Positions 41,696 through 51,071 of a DNA stretch of 64,000 bases are shown piece after piece (the stretch's first letter is position 1; each line of letters starts with the position of its first letter). Under the pieces are notes generated by a model. That model was not told the DNA's origin. It worked only from the letters and a program-made list of their open reading frames with translations, and searched no databases. The position numbers were made by a program, and so were the translations under genes. This stretch comes from Candidatus Babelota bacterium (GTDB taxonomy: Bacteria; Babelota; Babeliae; Babelales; JABDEC01), in assembly GCA_013287265.1 (NCBI GenBank), contig JABDEC010000004.1, forward strand, positions 1 to 64,000, given 5' to 3'.

Positions 41696-44281
41696 GTGAT
41701 TGATAAAATAAATCAGCCTACGCCGCTGATGAAGCAATATTTTGAAATAAAAAAAGATTTTCAAGACTCATTATTATTGTTTCAAGTAGGTGATTTTTAT
41801 GAACTATTTTTTGATGACGCAAAAAAAGCATCATCTTTTTTAGCAATTGCTTTAACAAAAAGAGGAAATGTGAATGGAGAGCCCATTCCATTGTGCGGAG
41901 TTCCGGTTCATGCAATTGACCATTATCTTTATAAACTTGTAAAAGGTGGTTTTAAAATTGCAATTTGCAGTCAGCTTGAAGAACCAATTCCGGGAAAAGT
42001 TGTAAAAAGAGGAATAACGCAAGTTTTAACTCCCGGAACTTTAACTGATTTAAAATTATTAGATTCAAAATCTCCGTCATATCTATTTTCTATTTTTCCA
42101 GATGAAAACAAATGGGGATTATTATTTGGTGAACTTTTAACTGCGCAACTTTTTGCTACTTTTATTCCTGCGCAATCTTATAAAATTCTTGAATCAGAAT
42201 TAACAAGATTCTTTCCTGATGAAATTATTTTGCCTGATAATAAAAACAGCAAACAATTAGATCTATATTTTAAGCAACAAGGTTATTATTCAACAATTCA
42301 AAATCAAAACATGAATGATTCTGATTTTCAGAATTGGCTTAAAAAGCAATTCAACCAAGAAACTTTAAAAACTATTTTAGAAAATGAAGTCTTAAAATTA
42401 GCTGTTTTGAATTTTTATTTTTATTTAAAGAAAAATCAGGAATCTGCTTTAGGACAATTCAATAAAGTTAAATTTTATAAACCTGAAGATTTTTTAATGA
42501 TAGATTCGGCCACACAAAAAAATCTTGAAATTGTTAAAAATAACCAGGATGGAAGCACAAAAAACAGTTTATTTGAAGCAGTTGATAAATCTGTAACTTG
42601 CATGGGTTCAAGATTAATAAAAAAATGGTTATTGAGACCTTTGATAAATATTAATGAAATTCAGCAAAGACAAAATGCAATTGAATTTTCACTCAAAAAT
42701 ATTGTTTTTAAAGAGAAATTAATTAATTCATTATCAGATGTTGGCGATCTTGAACGCATTGTTGGTAAAATTGCTTTAAAAAGGGCGCAAATTAATGATT
42801 ATTTACATTTAAAAAAATCATTAAAAATAATTCCTGAGATAAAAAATATTTTAAAAATTTACTATGAAATAAATTTATTTTTTAAAATAAAAAATAACCT
42901 TTCTGATTTTGAAGAACTTAAAAATTTACTTGAACGTTCGTTAAATGATGATTCATCAACAAATTACTTAATCAAAAAAAATTTTGATGCAAATTTAGAT
43001 AAATTACGTGATTTGGCAGAAAATGCCGGCAGAAAAATTCTGGAACTAGAGACAAAAGAACAAAATTTAACTGGAATTTCATCGTTAAAAATCAGATATA
43101 ATCAGGTTCAAGGTTATTACATTGAAGTTACAAAGACAAATGTAGATTCAGTTCCTTCCCATTATATCCGTCATCAAACTCTTGCGGGCAAAGAAAGATA
43201 TTTAACTCCAGAATTACAACAACTACAATTTGAGATTGAAAATGCGAAAAATGAAGCGAAATCTATAGAACAAAATATTTTTGAACAAATTAAAAATGAA
43301 GTTAATAATGACATTTCTAGCCTAAGAAAGACCGCAAATTCTCTGGCTAATTTAGACGCTTTAATTGGTTTTGCAAATTTTGCTTATGAAAATGCGTATG
43401 TTAAACCAATTTTTAATAATGTCGGTGATATAATAATTCAAGAAGGCAAGCATCCGATTATTGAAAAAATTATCGGTAAAAATTTTGTTTCCAATTCTAC
43501 AAATTTAACAAAAGATGAGTCTCTATGGATAATTACCGGACCAAACATGGGAGGTAAATCAACTTATCTAAGACAAGTTGCTTTAATTTGTATTTTGGCT
43601 CAATGTGGTAGTTTTGTTCCGGCAAAAAGTGCCAATTTACCAATTTTAGATAGAATTTTTTCCCGAATTGGAGCGGGTGATAATTTAGCAGAAGGTAAAA
43701 GTACATTTTTTGTTGAAATGGAAGAATCTGCTACTATTTGCCAACAAGCAACCGAAAAAAGTCTTGTTATTTTAGATGAAGTTGGACGAGGAACAAGTAC
43801 TTACGATGGCCTTGCAATTGCGCAATCTATTGTTGAACATATTGTTTTAAATATTAAAGCCAAATGTTTATTTGCAACTCATTATCATGAATTAACTTCC
43901 TTAGAGAATAAATTTCCTAATGTTGTTGCATATTATGCAGCAAGTCAGAAAAATGAAAATGGAATTTTGTTTTTACATAAAATTAAAAAGGGAATCGGAA
44001 ATCAAAGTTTTGGAATTGAAGTGGCAAAAAATGCTAAATTACCTGTAAATATTATTCAAAGAGCTGAAATAATATTGAAAGAATTGAACAATTCTACAAA
44101 TAATCCATTTAATAATGAAATTCAGATTAAGAATCTAAATGACATAATTCTGAATCTTGAAAATCAATTGATGAGCAAGGAAAAAATCATTTTCCTGATT
44201 AAAGGCTTGGATCTGAATGAAATTTCTCCAAAACAAGCCTTAGATATTTTGTGGGAAATCAAATCTCAATGCAATTCATAA
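41696..44281 (+). CDS. mutS: DNA mismatch repair protein MutS
   Basis: 861 residues, normal length, GTG start two bases after the upstream gene. The mismatch-binding domain has PLMKQYFEIKKDF and VGDFYELFFDDA with the Phe-x-Glu wedge. The ATPase has GPNMGGKSTYLRQ, DEVGRGTSTYDGLAIA and ATHYHELT. It recognises mispairs and recruits MutL; mutL is not in this window. A C-terminal helical tail follows the ATPase. Confidence 0.97.
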   Translation: MIDKINQPTPLMKQYFEIKKDFQDSLLLFQVGDFYELFFDDAKKASSFLAIALTKRGNVNGEPIPLCGVPVHAIDHYLYKLVKGGFKIAICSQLEEPIPGKVVKRGITQVLTPGTLTDLKLLDSKSPSYLFSIFPDENKWGLLFGELLTAQLFATFIPAQSYKILESELTRFFPDEIILPDNKNSKQLDLYFKQQGYYSTIQNQNMNDSDFQNWLKKQFNQETLKTILENEVLKLAVLNFYFYLKKNQESALGQFNKVKFYKPEDFLMIDSATQKNLEIVKNNQDGSTKNSLFEAVDKSVTCMGSRLIKKWLLRPLININEIQQRQNAIEFSLKNIVFKEKLINSLSDVGDLERIVGKIALKRAQINDYLHLKKSLKIIPEIKNILKIYYEINLFFKIKNNLSDFEELKNLLERSLNDDSSTNYLIKKNFDANLDKLRDLAENAGRKILELETKEQNLTGISSLKIRYNQVQGYYIEVTKTNVDSVPSHYIRHQTLAGKERYLTPELQQLQFEIENAKNEAKSIEQNIFEQIKNEVNNDISSLRKTANSLANLDALIGFANFAYENAYVKPIFNNVGDIIIQEGKHPIIEKIIGKNFVSNSTNLTKDESLWIITGPNMGGKSTYLRQVALICILAQCGSFVPAKSANLPILDRIFSRIGAGDNLAEGKSTFFVEMEESATICQQATEKSLVILDEVGRGTSTYDGLAIAQSIVEHIVLNIKAKCLFATHYHELTSLENKFPNVVAYYAASQKNENGILFLHKIKKGIGNQSFGIEVAKNAKLPVNIIQRAEIILKELNNSTNNPFNNEIQIKNLNDIILNLENQLMSKEKIIFLIKGLDLNEISPKQALDILWEIKSQCNS

Positions 44282-44300
44282 AATAAATTCCTACTTTTTA

Positions 44301-44330
44301 TTGCATTTCTAATCCATATTTAATTACAAT
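44301..44330 (+). promoter_or_regulatory. Candidate sigma-70 promoter
   Basis: TTGCAT and TACAAT separated by 18 bases, 35 bases before the ATG at 44365. A similar TTGCAT-18-TATAAT precedes the gene at 48139. Confidence 0.45.
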
Positions 44331-44364
44331 TATATTAATTAAAATAATTACAAATGAGGCAAAA

Positions 44365-44994
44365 ATGTTAAAAAGAAATTTATTTATTATTATTTTGACA
44401 CCTTTTTTAAGCTTGAAATGTCCTGATTTTAAAAATTCATTTGTTATAGATATAAAAAGAGATTCGCCAGGCGCAATAAAAATAATTCCTAAGAGTGGAA
44501 TTTTACGACTTTATAAAGAAAAAGATCGGGTTTTATTTAACAATATAATGGAAAAAATTAAAGAATTAGGTTTTGAAATTGAAGATGCGCATAAAATAAC
44601 TTCTGAGTTATGGGGAGATTTATCAGCTAAATCAACATTTCCATCTTCGTCAGCATTGATTAAAAAAAATAAAAATAACTTAAAAGAATTTGAAAAACTT
44701 TTTAAGGAAATACATAAAAATGTGCGAATTTATGAAAATTTATCATTTGCGTCACCGTTAACTTTTTCTAATGATTTAATTAAAAATGGTTTTAAATATT
44801 TTTATGTAGAAGCAGATTTTAATTTTGAAAATGGCCAAAGCGAGGAAGGTTATACTAAAACAGATATTGAAATTGAACCAAACGCAATGTACATGTTATC
44901 ATTGCCAGTTATGTCAAATTCATTGTATAAATGTCCTGACGGCGAAAATGCTGCGGCTAATAGATTTTGTGTAACAAAAAATATCATTATTTAA
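44365..44994 (+). CDS. Secreted protein, unknown
   Basis: 209 residues. The N-terminal hydrophobic segment (MLKRNLFIIILTPFLSLKC) could be a signal peptide or lipoprotein-like signal. The body mixes helical (LFNNIMEKIKELGFEIED) and beta parts and ends FCVTKNIII, not a CaaX box. GAGG lies a few bases before the ATG. No family recognised. Confidence 0.65.
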   Translation: MLKRNLFIIILTPFLSLKCPDFKNSFVIDIKRDSPGAIKIIPKSGILRLYKEKDRVLFNNIMEKIKELGFEIEDAHKITSELWGDLSAKSTFPSSSALIKKNKNNLKEFEKLFKEIHKNVRIYENLSFASPLTFSNDLIKNGFKYFYVEADFNFENGQSEEGYTKTDIEIEPNAMYMLSLPVMSNSLYKCPDGENAAANRFCVTKNIII

Positions 44995-45068
44995 CTTAAT
45001 AATTCTTATCAAGATAAAAAACTTTTGACACTTAAATCCTTTTTAAGTAGTTTAACGTTAGTAATTTA

Positions 45069-45080
45069 ATAAGCGCTTAT
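45069..45080. promoter_or_regulatory. Perfect 12-bp palindrome upstream of the Cys-rich secreted protein
   Basis: ATAAGCGCTTAT is a perfect inverted repeat, 39 bases downstream of a TTGACA at 45025-45030 and 45 bases before the ATG. It is a possible operator; no regulator can be named. Confidence 0.35.
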
Positions 45081-45124
45081 GATTACGGTTTTTTTTAATA
45101 AAATTTTATTAAGAGGATGTTGTT

Positions 45125-45655
45125 ATGAAAAAGTTATTAGTTCTCGCACTTCTTTGTTCTTCGTTAATAAAAGCTGATTGGACATCATGGGAAAGAATGG
45201 CTTTACTTGGTGGTTGTTGTGCAACAATGACTGAAGCTTGCCACGTCTGTCCAAAAAGGGATGCAACAAAAGAAGAAAGCCCAATGGATTACGTCAGAAA
45301 TTGTGTCAGAAAATGCCCTGAAGCTCTTGCTAAAGGTGCAACATTGACTGCATGTGAAATGCTGGCTAATTCTGTTGCAGGTTGTAATGGCGCAGGATGT
45401 TCAAAAATGGATGTTATGAAAACACTTTGTTTTAACACCTGTTTACATTATTGTGCTTCAAAAATGAGCTTAAGAACAGACATTCCTGTAATCAGAAATA
45501 TGGTTGATAGCAACCCAACAGCTATGATGTATGCTTGTAAGCCATTATGTATGATGATGATCAATAAAATGATGTCAAGAATGCCTTCAATGTCGGGTTC
45601 TTGCCCGTCAGCTGCTTGTGCTACTCCTGCAGTTGCAGCACCTGCTTCTAAGTAA
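45125..45655 (+). CDS. Cys- and Met-rich small secreted protein
   Basis: 176 residues; signal peptide MKKLLVLALLCSSLIKA. The mature ~160 residues hold 16 cysteines, including GGCCATMTEACHVCP and CFNTCLHYC, plus a Met-rich stretch (CMMMINKMMSRMPSMSG). The tail is Ala/Pro rich. Such a Cys density outside the cytoplasm suggests disulfide cross-linking in the envelope or metal binding. No homologous family recognised. It has its own strong terminator. Confidence 0.75.
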   Translation: MKKLLVLALLCSSLIKADWTSWERMALLGGCCATMTEACHVCPKRDATKEESPMDYVRNCVRKCPEALAKGATLTACEMLANSVAGCNGAGCSKMDVMKTLCFNTCLHYCASKMSLRTDIPVIRNMVDSNPTAMMYACKPLCMMMINKMMSRMPSMSGSCPSAACATPAVAAPASK

Positions 45656-45674
45656 TTTCGAATTTATAGCTTAT

Positions 45675-45714
45675 GGAGTCCTGAACGAATGTTTAGGGCT
45701 CCTATCTGTTTTTT
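45675..45714 (+). terminator. Rho-independent terminator
   Basis: GGAGTCCTGAAC (45675-45686) pairs with GTTTAGGGCTCC (45691-45702), with two G-T pairs and a GAAT loop, followed closely by a run of six T. Confidence 0.8.
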
Positions 45715-45734
45715 AAGGTATTTTTTCATAATTC

Positions 45735-45762
45735 TAGACAATTTTTACTAATAAGATAAAAT
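45735..45762 (+). promoter_or_regulatory. Candidate promoter of rplU
   Basis: TAGACA and TAAAAT separated by 16 bases, just after the preceding terminator and 50 bases before the rplU start. Confidence 0.5.
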
Positions 45763-45812
45763 ATAAAAGTAATAGTTAAAAATCTCATAAAATCAACTTA
45801 GGATGATTTTAA

Positions 45813-46145
45813 ATGGAAAATAATATTCAGACATTTGATAAATATGCCATATTCAAAACCGGTGGTAAGCAATACCAGGCAATTGAAGGAAAAACTTTAG
45901 CAATTGAAAAAATTGAAGGTGAAACCGGAGCTCCTATTGAATTCAAAGAAGTCTTATTGCGTAAGACTGGACAGGGAAATATTGAAATTGGCCAGCCGTT
46001 TCTTAAATCATCAATTAAAGCTTCAATTGTTAAACAGATGCAAGGTCCTAAATTAATTGTTTTCAAATTTAAACGTAGAAAAAAATCCAGAGTTAAAAAA
46101 GGACATCGTCAGCAAATGACAGTTATTAGAATTGAATCTATTTAG
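45813..46145 (+). CDS. rplU: 50S ribosomal protein bL21
   Basis: 110 residues. YAIFKTGGKQYQAIEGKTL at the N-terminus and FKFKRRKKSRVKKGHRQQ near the end are diagnostic of bL21. It has about eight extra residues before the usual start. bL21 binds 23S rRNA and bL20. rpmA (bL27), its common partner, does not follow; kup does. Confidence 0.96.
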   Translation: MENNIQTFDKYAIFKTGGKQYQAIEGKTLAIEKIEGETGAPIEFKEVLLRKTGQGNIEIGQPFLKSSIKASIVKQMQGPKLIVFKFKRRKKSRVKKGHRQQMTVIRIESI

Positions 46146-46222
46146 CTGATTTTTCAAAAAAATTAAATTATTTTTCAATTTATCAATAGCTGATGATAAA
46201 TTGACGATACACTTTACCATAT

Positions 46223-48043
46223 ATGAGTTATACAGGATCAGGACTTAAAGATGTAATTAAGTCTCTTGGAATTGTATTTGGAGATATTGGTACTAGTCCT
46301 ATCTACACACTTTCTGCTATTTTTGCATTACTGCCTGTTACTATTTCAAACGTAATGGGAATTTTGTCATTAATTATCTGGACATTAACTTTACTTGTTT
46401 CGCTTCAATATGCATGGCTCGCTATGAGTCTTGGATCTCACGGAGATGGCGAAGGCGGAACATTAGTATTAAAAAGAATGTTAATTCCATTAATAAAATC
46501 TAAAAAAGTTAATTTATTTTTTACAGCATTAGCCTTTTTAGGAATTTCTTTTTTTATAGGTGATGGCACAATTACACCGGCGATTAGCATTTTGAGCGCC
46601 GTTGAGGGTTTGAAATTAATACCATTTTTGCATGGTTTAAGTCAGAATGTAATTATTGCAGTAGCAATTTTAATAACCTTTTTACTTTTTTTTGTGCAAA
46701 AAAGAGGTGTTGAAAAAATTTCTTTAGCCTTTGGTCCGGTTATGTTAATTTGGTTTTCCTTTTTAACTGTTTCCGGTCTTTTATTTGTTATAAAATATCC
46801 TTATATTTTTACTTGTATGAATCCTTGTTATGCAATTTGTTTTCTAAAATCTAACGGTTTTATTGGTATTCTTTTACTTTCTAAAGTAATTTTATGCGCA
46901 ACTGGGGCTGAGGCACTCTATGCAGATATGGGACATCTTGGAAGAAAACCAATTATTAATGCTTGGATTATTGTATTTATTGCAATGTGCTTTATTTACT
47001 TAGGACAAGGCGTTTTTTTACTAGAAAATCCCTCAGCTCAAAATGTTTTTTATGAAATGGCATTTAATCAATTTTCAGTATTTTATATCCCGATTTTAAT
47101 TTTAAGCGTAACGGCCACTGCAATTGCTTCACAAGCAATGATTAGTGGATTATTTTCTGTAATTTATCAAGGGATTACGACAAATATTTTTCCAAGATTA
47201 TACGTTGAATATACTTCGCAAAAAATGGCGTCGCAGATTTATATTCCATCAGTTAATTGGTTTTTGCTGATTTTTGTTATTTTAACAATGGTAAATTTCC
47301 AAACTTCGCAAAATCTAGCAAATGCATATGGTTTAGCTGTTAGCACCTCCATGACAATTACATCAATTTTATTAGCTACCGTATTTATTTTAAAAAGAAA
47401 TCTTTTAAAAATTTTAATTTCAACTTTTCTGGTTTTTGTTAACTTTTTATTTTTATTTTCAAATATGTTCAAAATCTCGTCCGGAGGTTATTGGTCATTA
47501 ATAACGGCATCTATTCCATTATTTTTTATTATTATTTACACTTTAGGTCAGAAAAAATTGTATCGTTCATTGCGACAAATGCCGCTTGATTTATTTGTTG
47601 AAAAATTTGAAATATTATCTCCAAAGATTCCGCACATAAATGGAACTGCAGTTTTTCTTTCTAAAACGATTGATCCAATGCCAGCATATATGACCCACAC
47701 TATTTTTACTAATAATATTTTATATGAAGATAATATTGTTGTTACAGTGGAAACACAAAAAACACCATTTGGTGTTACTGCAATATTTAAAAAAGATTTA
47801 GCAGAAGGGTTAAGAGTTTTTGAAATTAAAGCAGGTTATCTGGAAATTTTAAATTTAGAAAAAATATTTAATGCTGCTGATATTCATCCAAAAGTTATCT
47901 TTTATGGACTGGAAGATATTTCAACGAGAAATTTATTCTGGTACATTTACATGCTTATCAAAAAACTGACTTCTTCCTTTGTTCAATTTTATAAATTACC
48001 TGCCAATAAGCTACATGGTGTGGTAGTTAGGGTTGAACTATAA
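46223..48043 (+). CDS. kup: KUP-family potassium uptake transporter
   Basis: 606 residues with about twelve membrane spans. SLGIVFGDIGTSPIYTL, GDGEGGTLVLKRML, FIGDGTITPAISILSAVEG and GAEALYADMGHLG are family signatures, followed by a ~150-residue cytoplasmic C-terminal domain. KUP proteins take up K+ by proton symport. There is no evident ribosome site. The start lies 77 bases after rplU. Confidence 0.96.
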   Translation: MSYTGSGLKDVIKSLGIVFGDIGTSPIYTLSAIFALLPVTISNVMGILSLIIWTLTLLVSLQYAWLAMSLGSHGDGEGGTLVLKRMLIPLIKSKKVNLFFTALAFLGISFFIGDGTITPAISILSAVEGLKLIPFLHGLSQNVIIAVAILITFLLFFVQKRGVEKISLAFGPVMLIWFSFLTVSGLLFVIKYPYIFTCMNPCYAICFLKSNGFIGILLLSKVILCATGAEALYADMGHLGRKPIINAWIIVFIAMCFIYLGQGVFLLENPSAQNVFYEMAFNQFSVFYIPILILSVTATAIASQAMISGLFSVIYQGITTNIFPRLYVEYTSQKMASQIYIPSVNWFLLIFVILTMVNFQTSQNLANAYGLAVSTSMTITSILLATVFILKRNLLKILISTFLVFVNFLFLFSNMFKISSGGYWSLITASIPLFFIIIYTLGQKKLYRSLRQMPLDLFVEKFEILSPKIPHINGTAVFLSKTIDPMPAYMTHTIFTNNILYEDNIVVTVETQKTPFGVTAIFKKDLAEGLRVFEIKAGYLEILNLEKIFNAADIHPKVIFYGLEDISTRNLFWYIYMLIKKLTSSFVQFYKLPANKLHGVVVRVEL

Positions 48044-48076
48044 CAAACCTGATATTACTAATTGTAAATAAATTCC

Positions 48077-48106
48077 TTGCATTTTATCAAATAATTGTAT
48101 TATAAT
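48077..48106 (+). promoter_or_regulatory. Candidate sigma-70 promoter
   Basis: TTGCAT and a perfect TATAAT separated by 18 bases, 33 bases before the ATG of the ankyrin gene at 48139. Confidence 0.55.
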
Positions 48107-48138
48107 TAAAGTATAATATTTTTAAATGTGAGGTTTTC

Positions 48139-48669
48139 ATGAATAAGCTTTATTTAATTTTGTTTTACTTTATAATTCCTAATTTTTCTTTCCCGACTGA
48201 TTTTAAATCTTCTGAATTAAATGTTAGAAATGATGAAGTTTGTTCAACTTTAATGAATTCTATTCTTAGCGATAATAAAGAAAAAATTAAAGAGATACTT
48301 TCAAAAAATAAAATGTTTGCAAATTGTGAACTAAGTTCAACCGCTCCAGGATTAGGACATGAAATTACAAAAAGACCTTTAACTTTTGCTGCAAGATTAG
48401 GAAGAGCAGAAGTTATGAAATCATTGATAGAGGCGGGTGCTGAAATTGATTTTATTGATAATGGAAAAACTGCTTTACTTTTTGCAATAGATAATTTTAA
48501 GCCAGAAATAGTTGAAATTCTGATTAAAAATAAAGCTAATAAAAAAATTAAATATGACGATTTTGATAGCGCCTTTGATTATGCAAAAAATTGGCTGGAT
48601 TTAGCAAGAAATTTTCCTGGATTGTTGGACAATAAAAAGATTTTAAAAATTGTAAAATTGTTAAAGTAG
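48139..48669 (+). CDS. Small secreted ankyrin-repeat protein
   Basis: 176 residues with a signal peptide (MNKLYLILFYFIIPNFSFP). Two to three ankyrin repeats follow: KRPLTFAARLGRAEVMKSLI, EAGAEIDFIDNGKTALLFAI and FKPEIVEILIKNKA. GAGG precedes the ATG. It ends LKLLK without a CaaX box. Partner unknown. Confidence 0.8.
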   Translation: MNKLYLILFYFIIPNFSFPTDFKSSELNVRNDEVCSTLMNSILSDNKEKIKEILSKNKMFANCELSSTAPGLGHEITKRPLTFAARLGRAEVMKSLIEAGAEIDFIDNGKTALLFAIDNFKPEIVEILIKNKANKKIKYDDFDSAFDYAKNWLDLARNFPGLLDNKKILKIVKLLK

Positions 48670-48689
48670 AATAGCAAATTTAATGGATT

Positions 48690-49247
48690 TTATAATTCTT
48701 GTTCATAATCAAATGCAATATTAGCCAAAGAAACAGGCAAATTACAAGTTCTTTGCACTAGACATTTTCTTTCTATTTCAATTGCATCATTTAGTGCATC
48801 AATTACCGGCATTGGTTCACCAGCGTGTATTTTTGGAAATAATGCAGAATTTGAATGAAAAATTGGATGAAAGTAGTTTATGCAAAATGGAATTCCATTA
48901 AGAATTAATAATCTATAAAATTTTATTAGAAATTCATAAGGCTTATTGCTTAAATCTTTAAATTCTAACATCAAATATGTGTCAAAATATTTTTTATAAC
49001 CTTTGTTATCAATAAAATTTGCTAAATCTTCTATTGATGCACAGTTTTTTATCATATGATTTATTAACGAGTTTATGATCTCTCTATTTTTTCCAATACT
49101 TCTAGTTTCTAAAGTTCTTTCGAATTTTTCTATTAAAACCGAATTTTCTATTTTTTCTGCCAATTTAACAAGATTTTCTTCCATTGCAAAAGAATTACCT
49201 AAATTAAGAGCGAAAATTGTAAGTAAAAAATATCGTAAAAATTGCAT
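48690..49247 (-). CDS. Secreted protein, unknown; shares signal peptide with its neighbour
   Basis: 185 residues from the ATG at 49247, with GAAG nearby. The longer start at 49283 would overlap the upstream gene. The signal peptide MQFLRYFLLTIFALNLGNSFA is almost the same as that of the gene upstream, and both mature proteins start MEE. The body is helical without a recognised domain. It follows the CaaX/ankyrin gene by 20 bases, so they form an operon and probably arose by duplication. Confidence 0.7.
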   Translation of the reverse strand: MQFLRYFLLTIFALNLGNSFAMEENLVKLAEKIENSVLIEKFERTLETRSIGKNREIINSLINHMIKNCASIEDLANFIDNKGYKKYFDTYLMLEFKDLSNKPYEFLIKFYRLLILNGIPFCINYFHPIFHSNSALFPKIHAGEPMPVIDALNDAIEIERKCLVQRTCNLPVSLANIAFDYEQEL

Positions 49248-49267
49248 TTTATAATCTTCATTTAAAA

Positions 49268-50674
49268 TTAAGAAATTATACAAGAACTATCTGGATTACC
49301 CAAAGTTTCTGAAACTTCTGCACATGAATTTGCCTGAACGCGTTTAATTAAAAGTTGAGCTGCATCTTCATAACCGAATAATCTAGCAATATCAATTGCA
49401 TTTCTACCCATCTGATCTCTTCTATTAAAAATAATTTCATGTGGATCAATTTCTTCTAATGCATTAATTTTTCCTTTAGCCGCTAGCCACATTAATTTTG
49501 TCCAACCTAAAGTTGCATCTTGACCATCAAAAAATTGTAAATCCGCATCTTTAATATATGGCAATATTGCATTTGCACGCTTAATATTTCCCGCCAAATA
49601 TGCATTTTTAAAATCGTCGATAAAATTTAATGGCATTTGTAGATAATTCATAATCGCGGGATACTGTTTTAATCGTTGAATATAGTCATAATTTCCAAAT
49701 AATTTAGCGAGATCAATAGCATTTCTTCCTTGTTCGTCTTTTTGAAGTAAAAGATTTTGATCTTTTAACGCATTCAAAATGTAATCTGCTTTTCTTCCGG
49801 TTGCAAATGACCACATTAAAATATTCCATCCCAATAATTCATCTTTAATAGTAAAATCTACTGATTCAAATGGATTACCACGAAATCTTCGTTGAAAGTG
49901 ACTAGCCAAAAGTTTCCTTGCAATGTTTTTTTCCAAAATAATTTGAAGTACATCTGGTCGTAAATTTTTCAAAATTTTATTTGCAGAATCAATATCGCCT
50001 TTTAAATAAAAATGTTTAAAATCTAAAAGAATTTGCGGGATTCTAGAATCTTCAAATCCATTGATAATGTTACTTAGTGGAGGATTAAGACTTCCAATTT
50101 CGTACAATAAGCATCGGATTTGATTAAATCTTTGTTCTTTATTTTTTTTTAATTCAGCATTAATAAATGCATCATAAAGGGGTGCAGGGTAACCCATTGA
50201 AGAACGATAATTTATTTTTCCATTTTTAAATTCAAGAAAACCTCTGTATCCCTCTTCAAGAAGAATTTGAAAATTAAAATCATTGAGCATTAATAATTTA
50301 AAAAATTCTTCTAAAAAATTATTATCTTTTTGGTTTAAAATGGCTGGATCAAGGTTTAAAATTTTATTTTTAAAAAATTCTTTATTTGCCTGAATGAATG
50401 TTAATATTTCTTCAGGCTTGCAACCTTTTTTTAATAATAAACCTACAATATTTTGTATTAGCTCTTTTATTGCTTGATGATCTTTATTTTCAGCTTTTAA
50501 GGTCTCTAAATATTGAGATAAAGATTTAATTTCTGCATCTAAAGTTTCGATATATCTTGAAAAAATGGAATCTTCTTGCCAATTTTGAGCAGCAACTTTT
50601 GCTTCTTCCATTGCAAAAGAATTGCCTAAATTCAGAGCGAAAATTGTAATAAAAATATATTTTAAAAACTTCAT
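49268..50674 (-). CDS. Secreted ankyrin-like protein ending in a CaaX box (CIIS)
   Basis: 468 residues; signal peptide MKFLKYIFITIFALNLGNSFA. A helical N-terminal half precedes two C-terminal repeat blocks with the signature LGWNILMWSFATGRK / GRNAIDLAKLFGNYD and LGWTKLMWLAAKGK / GRNAIDIARLFGYED. These are degenerate ankyrin repeats shared with the protein at 40132. The last four residues, Cys-Ile-Ile-Ser, fit a CaaX box, where Ser would favour farnesylation. This suggests a host-directed effector. The protein lacks other recognisable domains. Confidence 0.78.
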   Translation of the reverse strand: MKFLKYIFITIFALNLGNSFAMEEAKVAAQNWQEDSIFSRYIETLDAEIKSLSQYLETLKAENKDHQAIKELIQNIVGLLLKKGCKPEEILTFIQANKEFFKNKILNLDPAILNQKDNNFLEEFFKLLMLNDFNFQILLEEGYRGFLEFKNGKINYRSSMGYPAPLYDAFINAELKKNKEQRFNQIRCLLYEIGSLNPPLSNIINGFEDSRIPQILLDFKHFYLKGDIDSANKILKNLRPDVLQIILEKNIARKLLASHFQRRFRGNPFESVDFTIKDELLGWNILMWSFATGRKADYILNALKDQNLLLQKDEQGRNAIDLAKLFGNYDYIQRLKQYPAIMNYLQMPLNFIDDFKNAYLAGNIKRANAILPYIKDADLQFFDGQDATLGWTKLMWLAAKGKINALEEIDPHEIIFNRRDQMGRNAIDIARLFGYEDAAQLLIKRVQANSCAEVSETLGNPDSSCIIS

Positions 50675-50820
50675 TTATAACCTTCATTTAATGACTTTTT
50701 ATACATAAAATTAATTATATCATAAGAGTAAAAATTGTCAAATAGAAAATATATCATGTTTAGAATAAGATATAAATTTACAAAAATAGGGTAAATTATC
50801 CATAAAACCGCTTGAAGGAC

Positions 50821-50856
50821 TTATCCCTCGACTAACGCTCGGGACGAACGGGATAA
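50821..50856. repeat. Stand-alone palindrome beside the REP-like pair
   Basis: TTATCCC (50821-50827) pairs with GGGATAA (50850-50856), with CTCG/GGGACGA elements inside. It is GC-richer than the surroundings. The rest of 50675-50820 holds nothing I can identify. Confidence 0.5.
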
Positions 50857-50869
50857 AATTATACTTGGT

Positions 50870-50913
50870 ATCTCTCGATATAATTTTTCTACGAAAAATC
50901 ACTCGATATGATT
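50870..50913. repeat. REP-like palindrome, copy C
   Basis: Near copy of A: ATCTCTCGATATA, inner stem ATTTTTC-TAC-GAAAAAT, then CACTCGATATGATT. It faces copy D across 113 AT-rich bases that do not resemble the A-B spacer. Confidence 0.85.
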
Positions 50914-51026
50914 AGATTAATTTAATCTTTTTGTCCTAATATCAAGTTATTGGTGCAAATGGATTTTCAATTTAAAGAGAATCAGCTAAAGTTGATATAT
51001 TAATTTTAAAGTGCACATTAATTTCT

Positions 51027-51070
51027 AATCATCTCGAGTGTTTTGCGAAAGCAAAATGTATCGAGAGATC
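51027..51070. repeat. REP-like palindrome, copy D (inverted relative to C)
   Basis: AATCATCTCGAGTG, inner stem TTTTGC-GAA-AGCAAAA, then TGTATCGAGAGATC. It ends one base before the glyS stop codon (51072-51074) and may act as the 3' hairpin of that transcript. Confidence 0.85.
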
Positions 51071-51071
51071 C

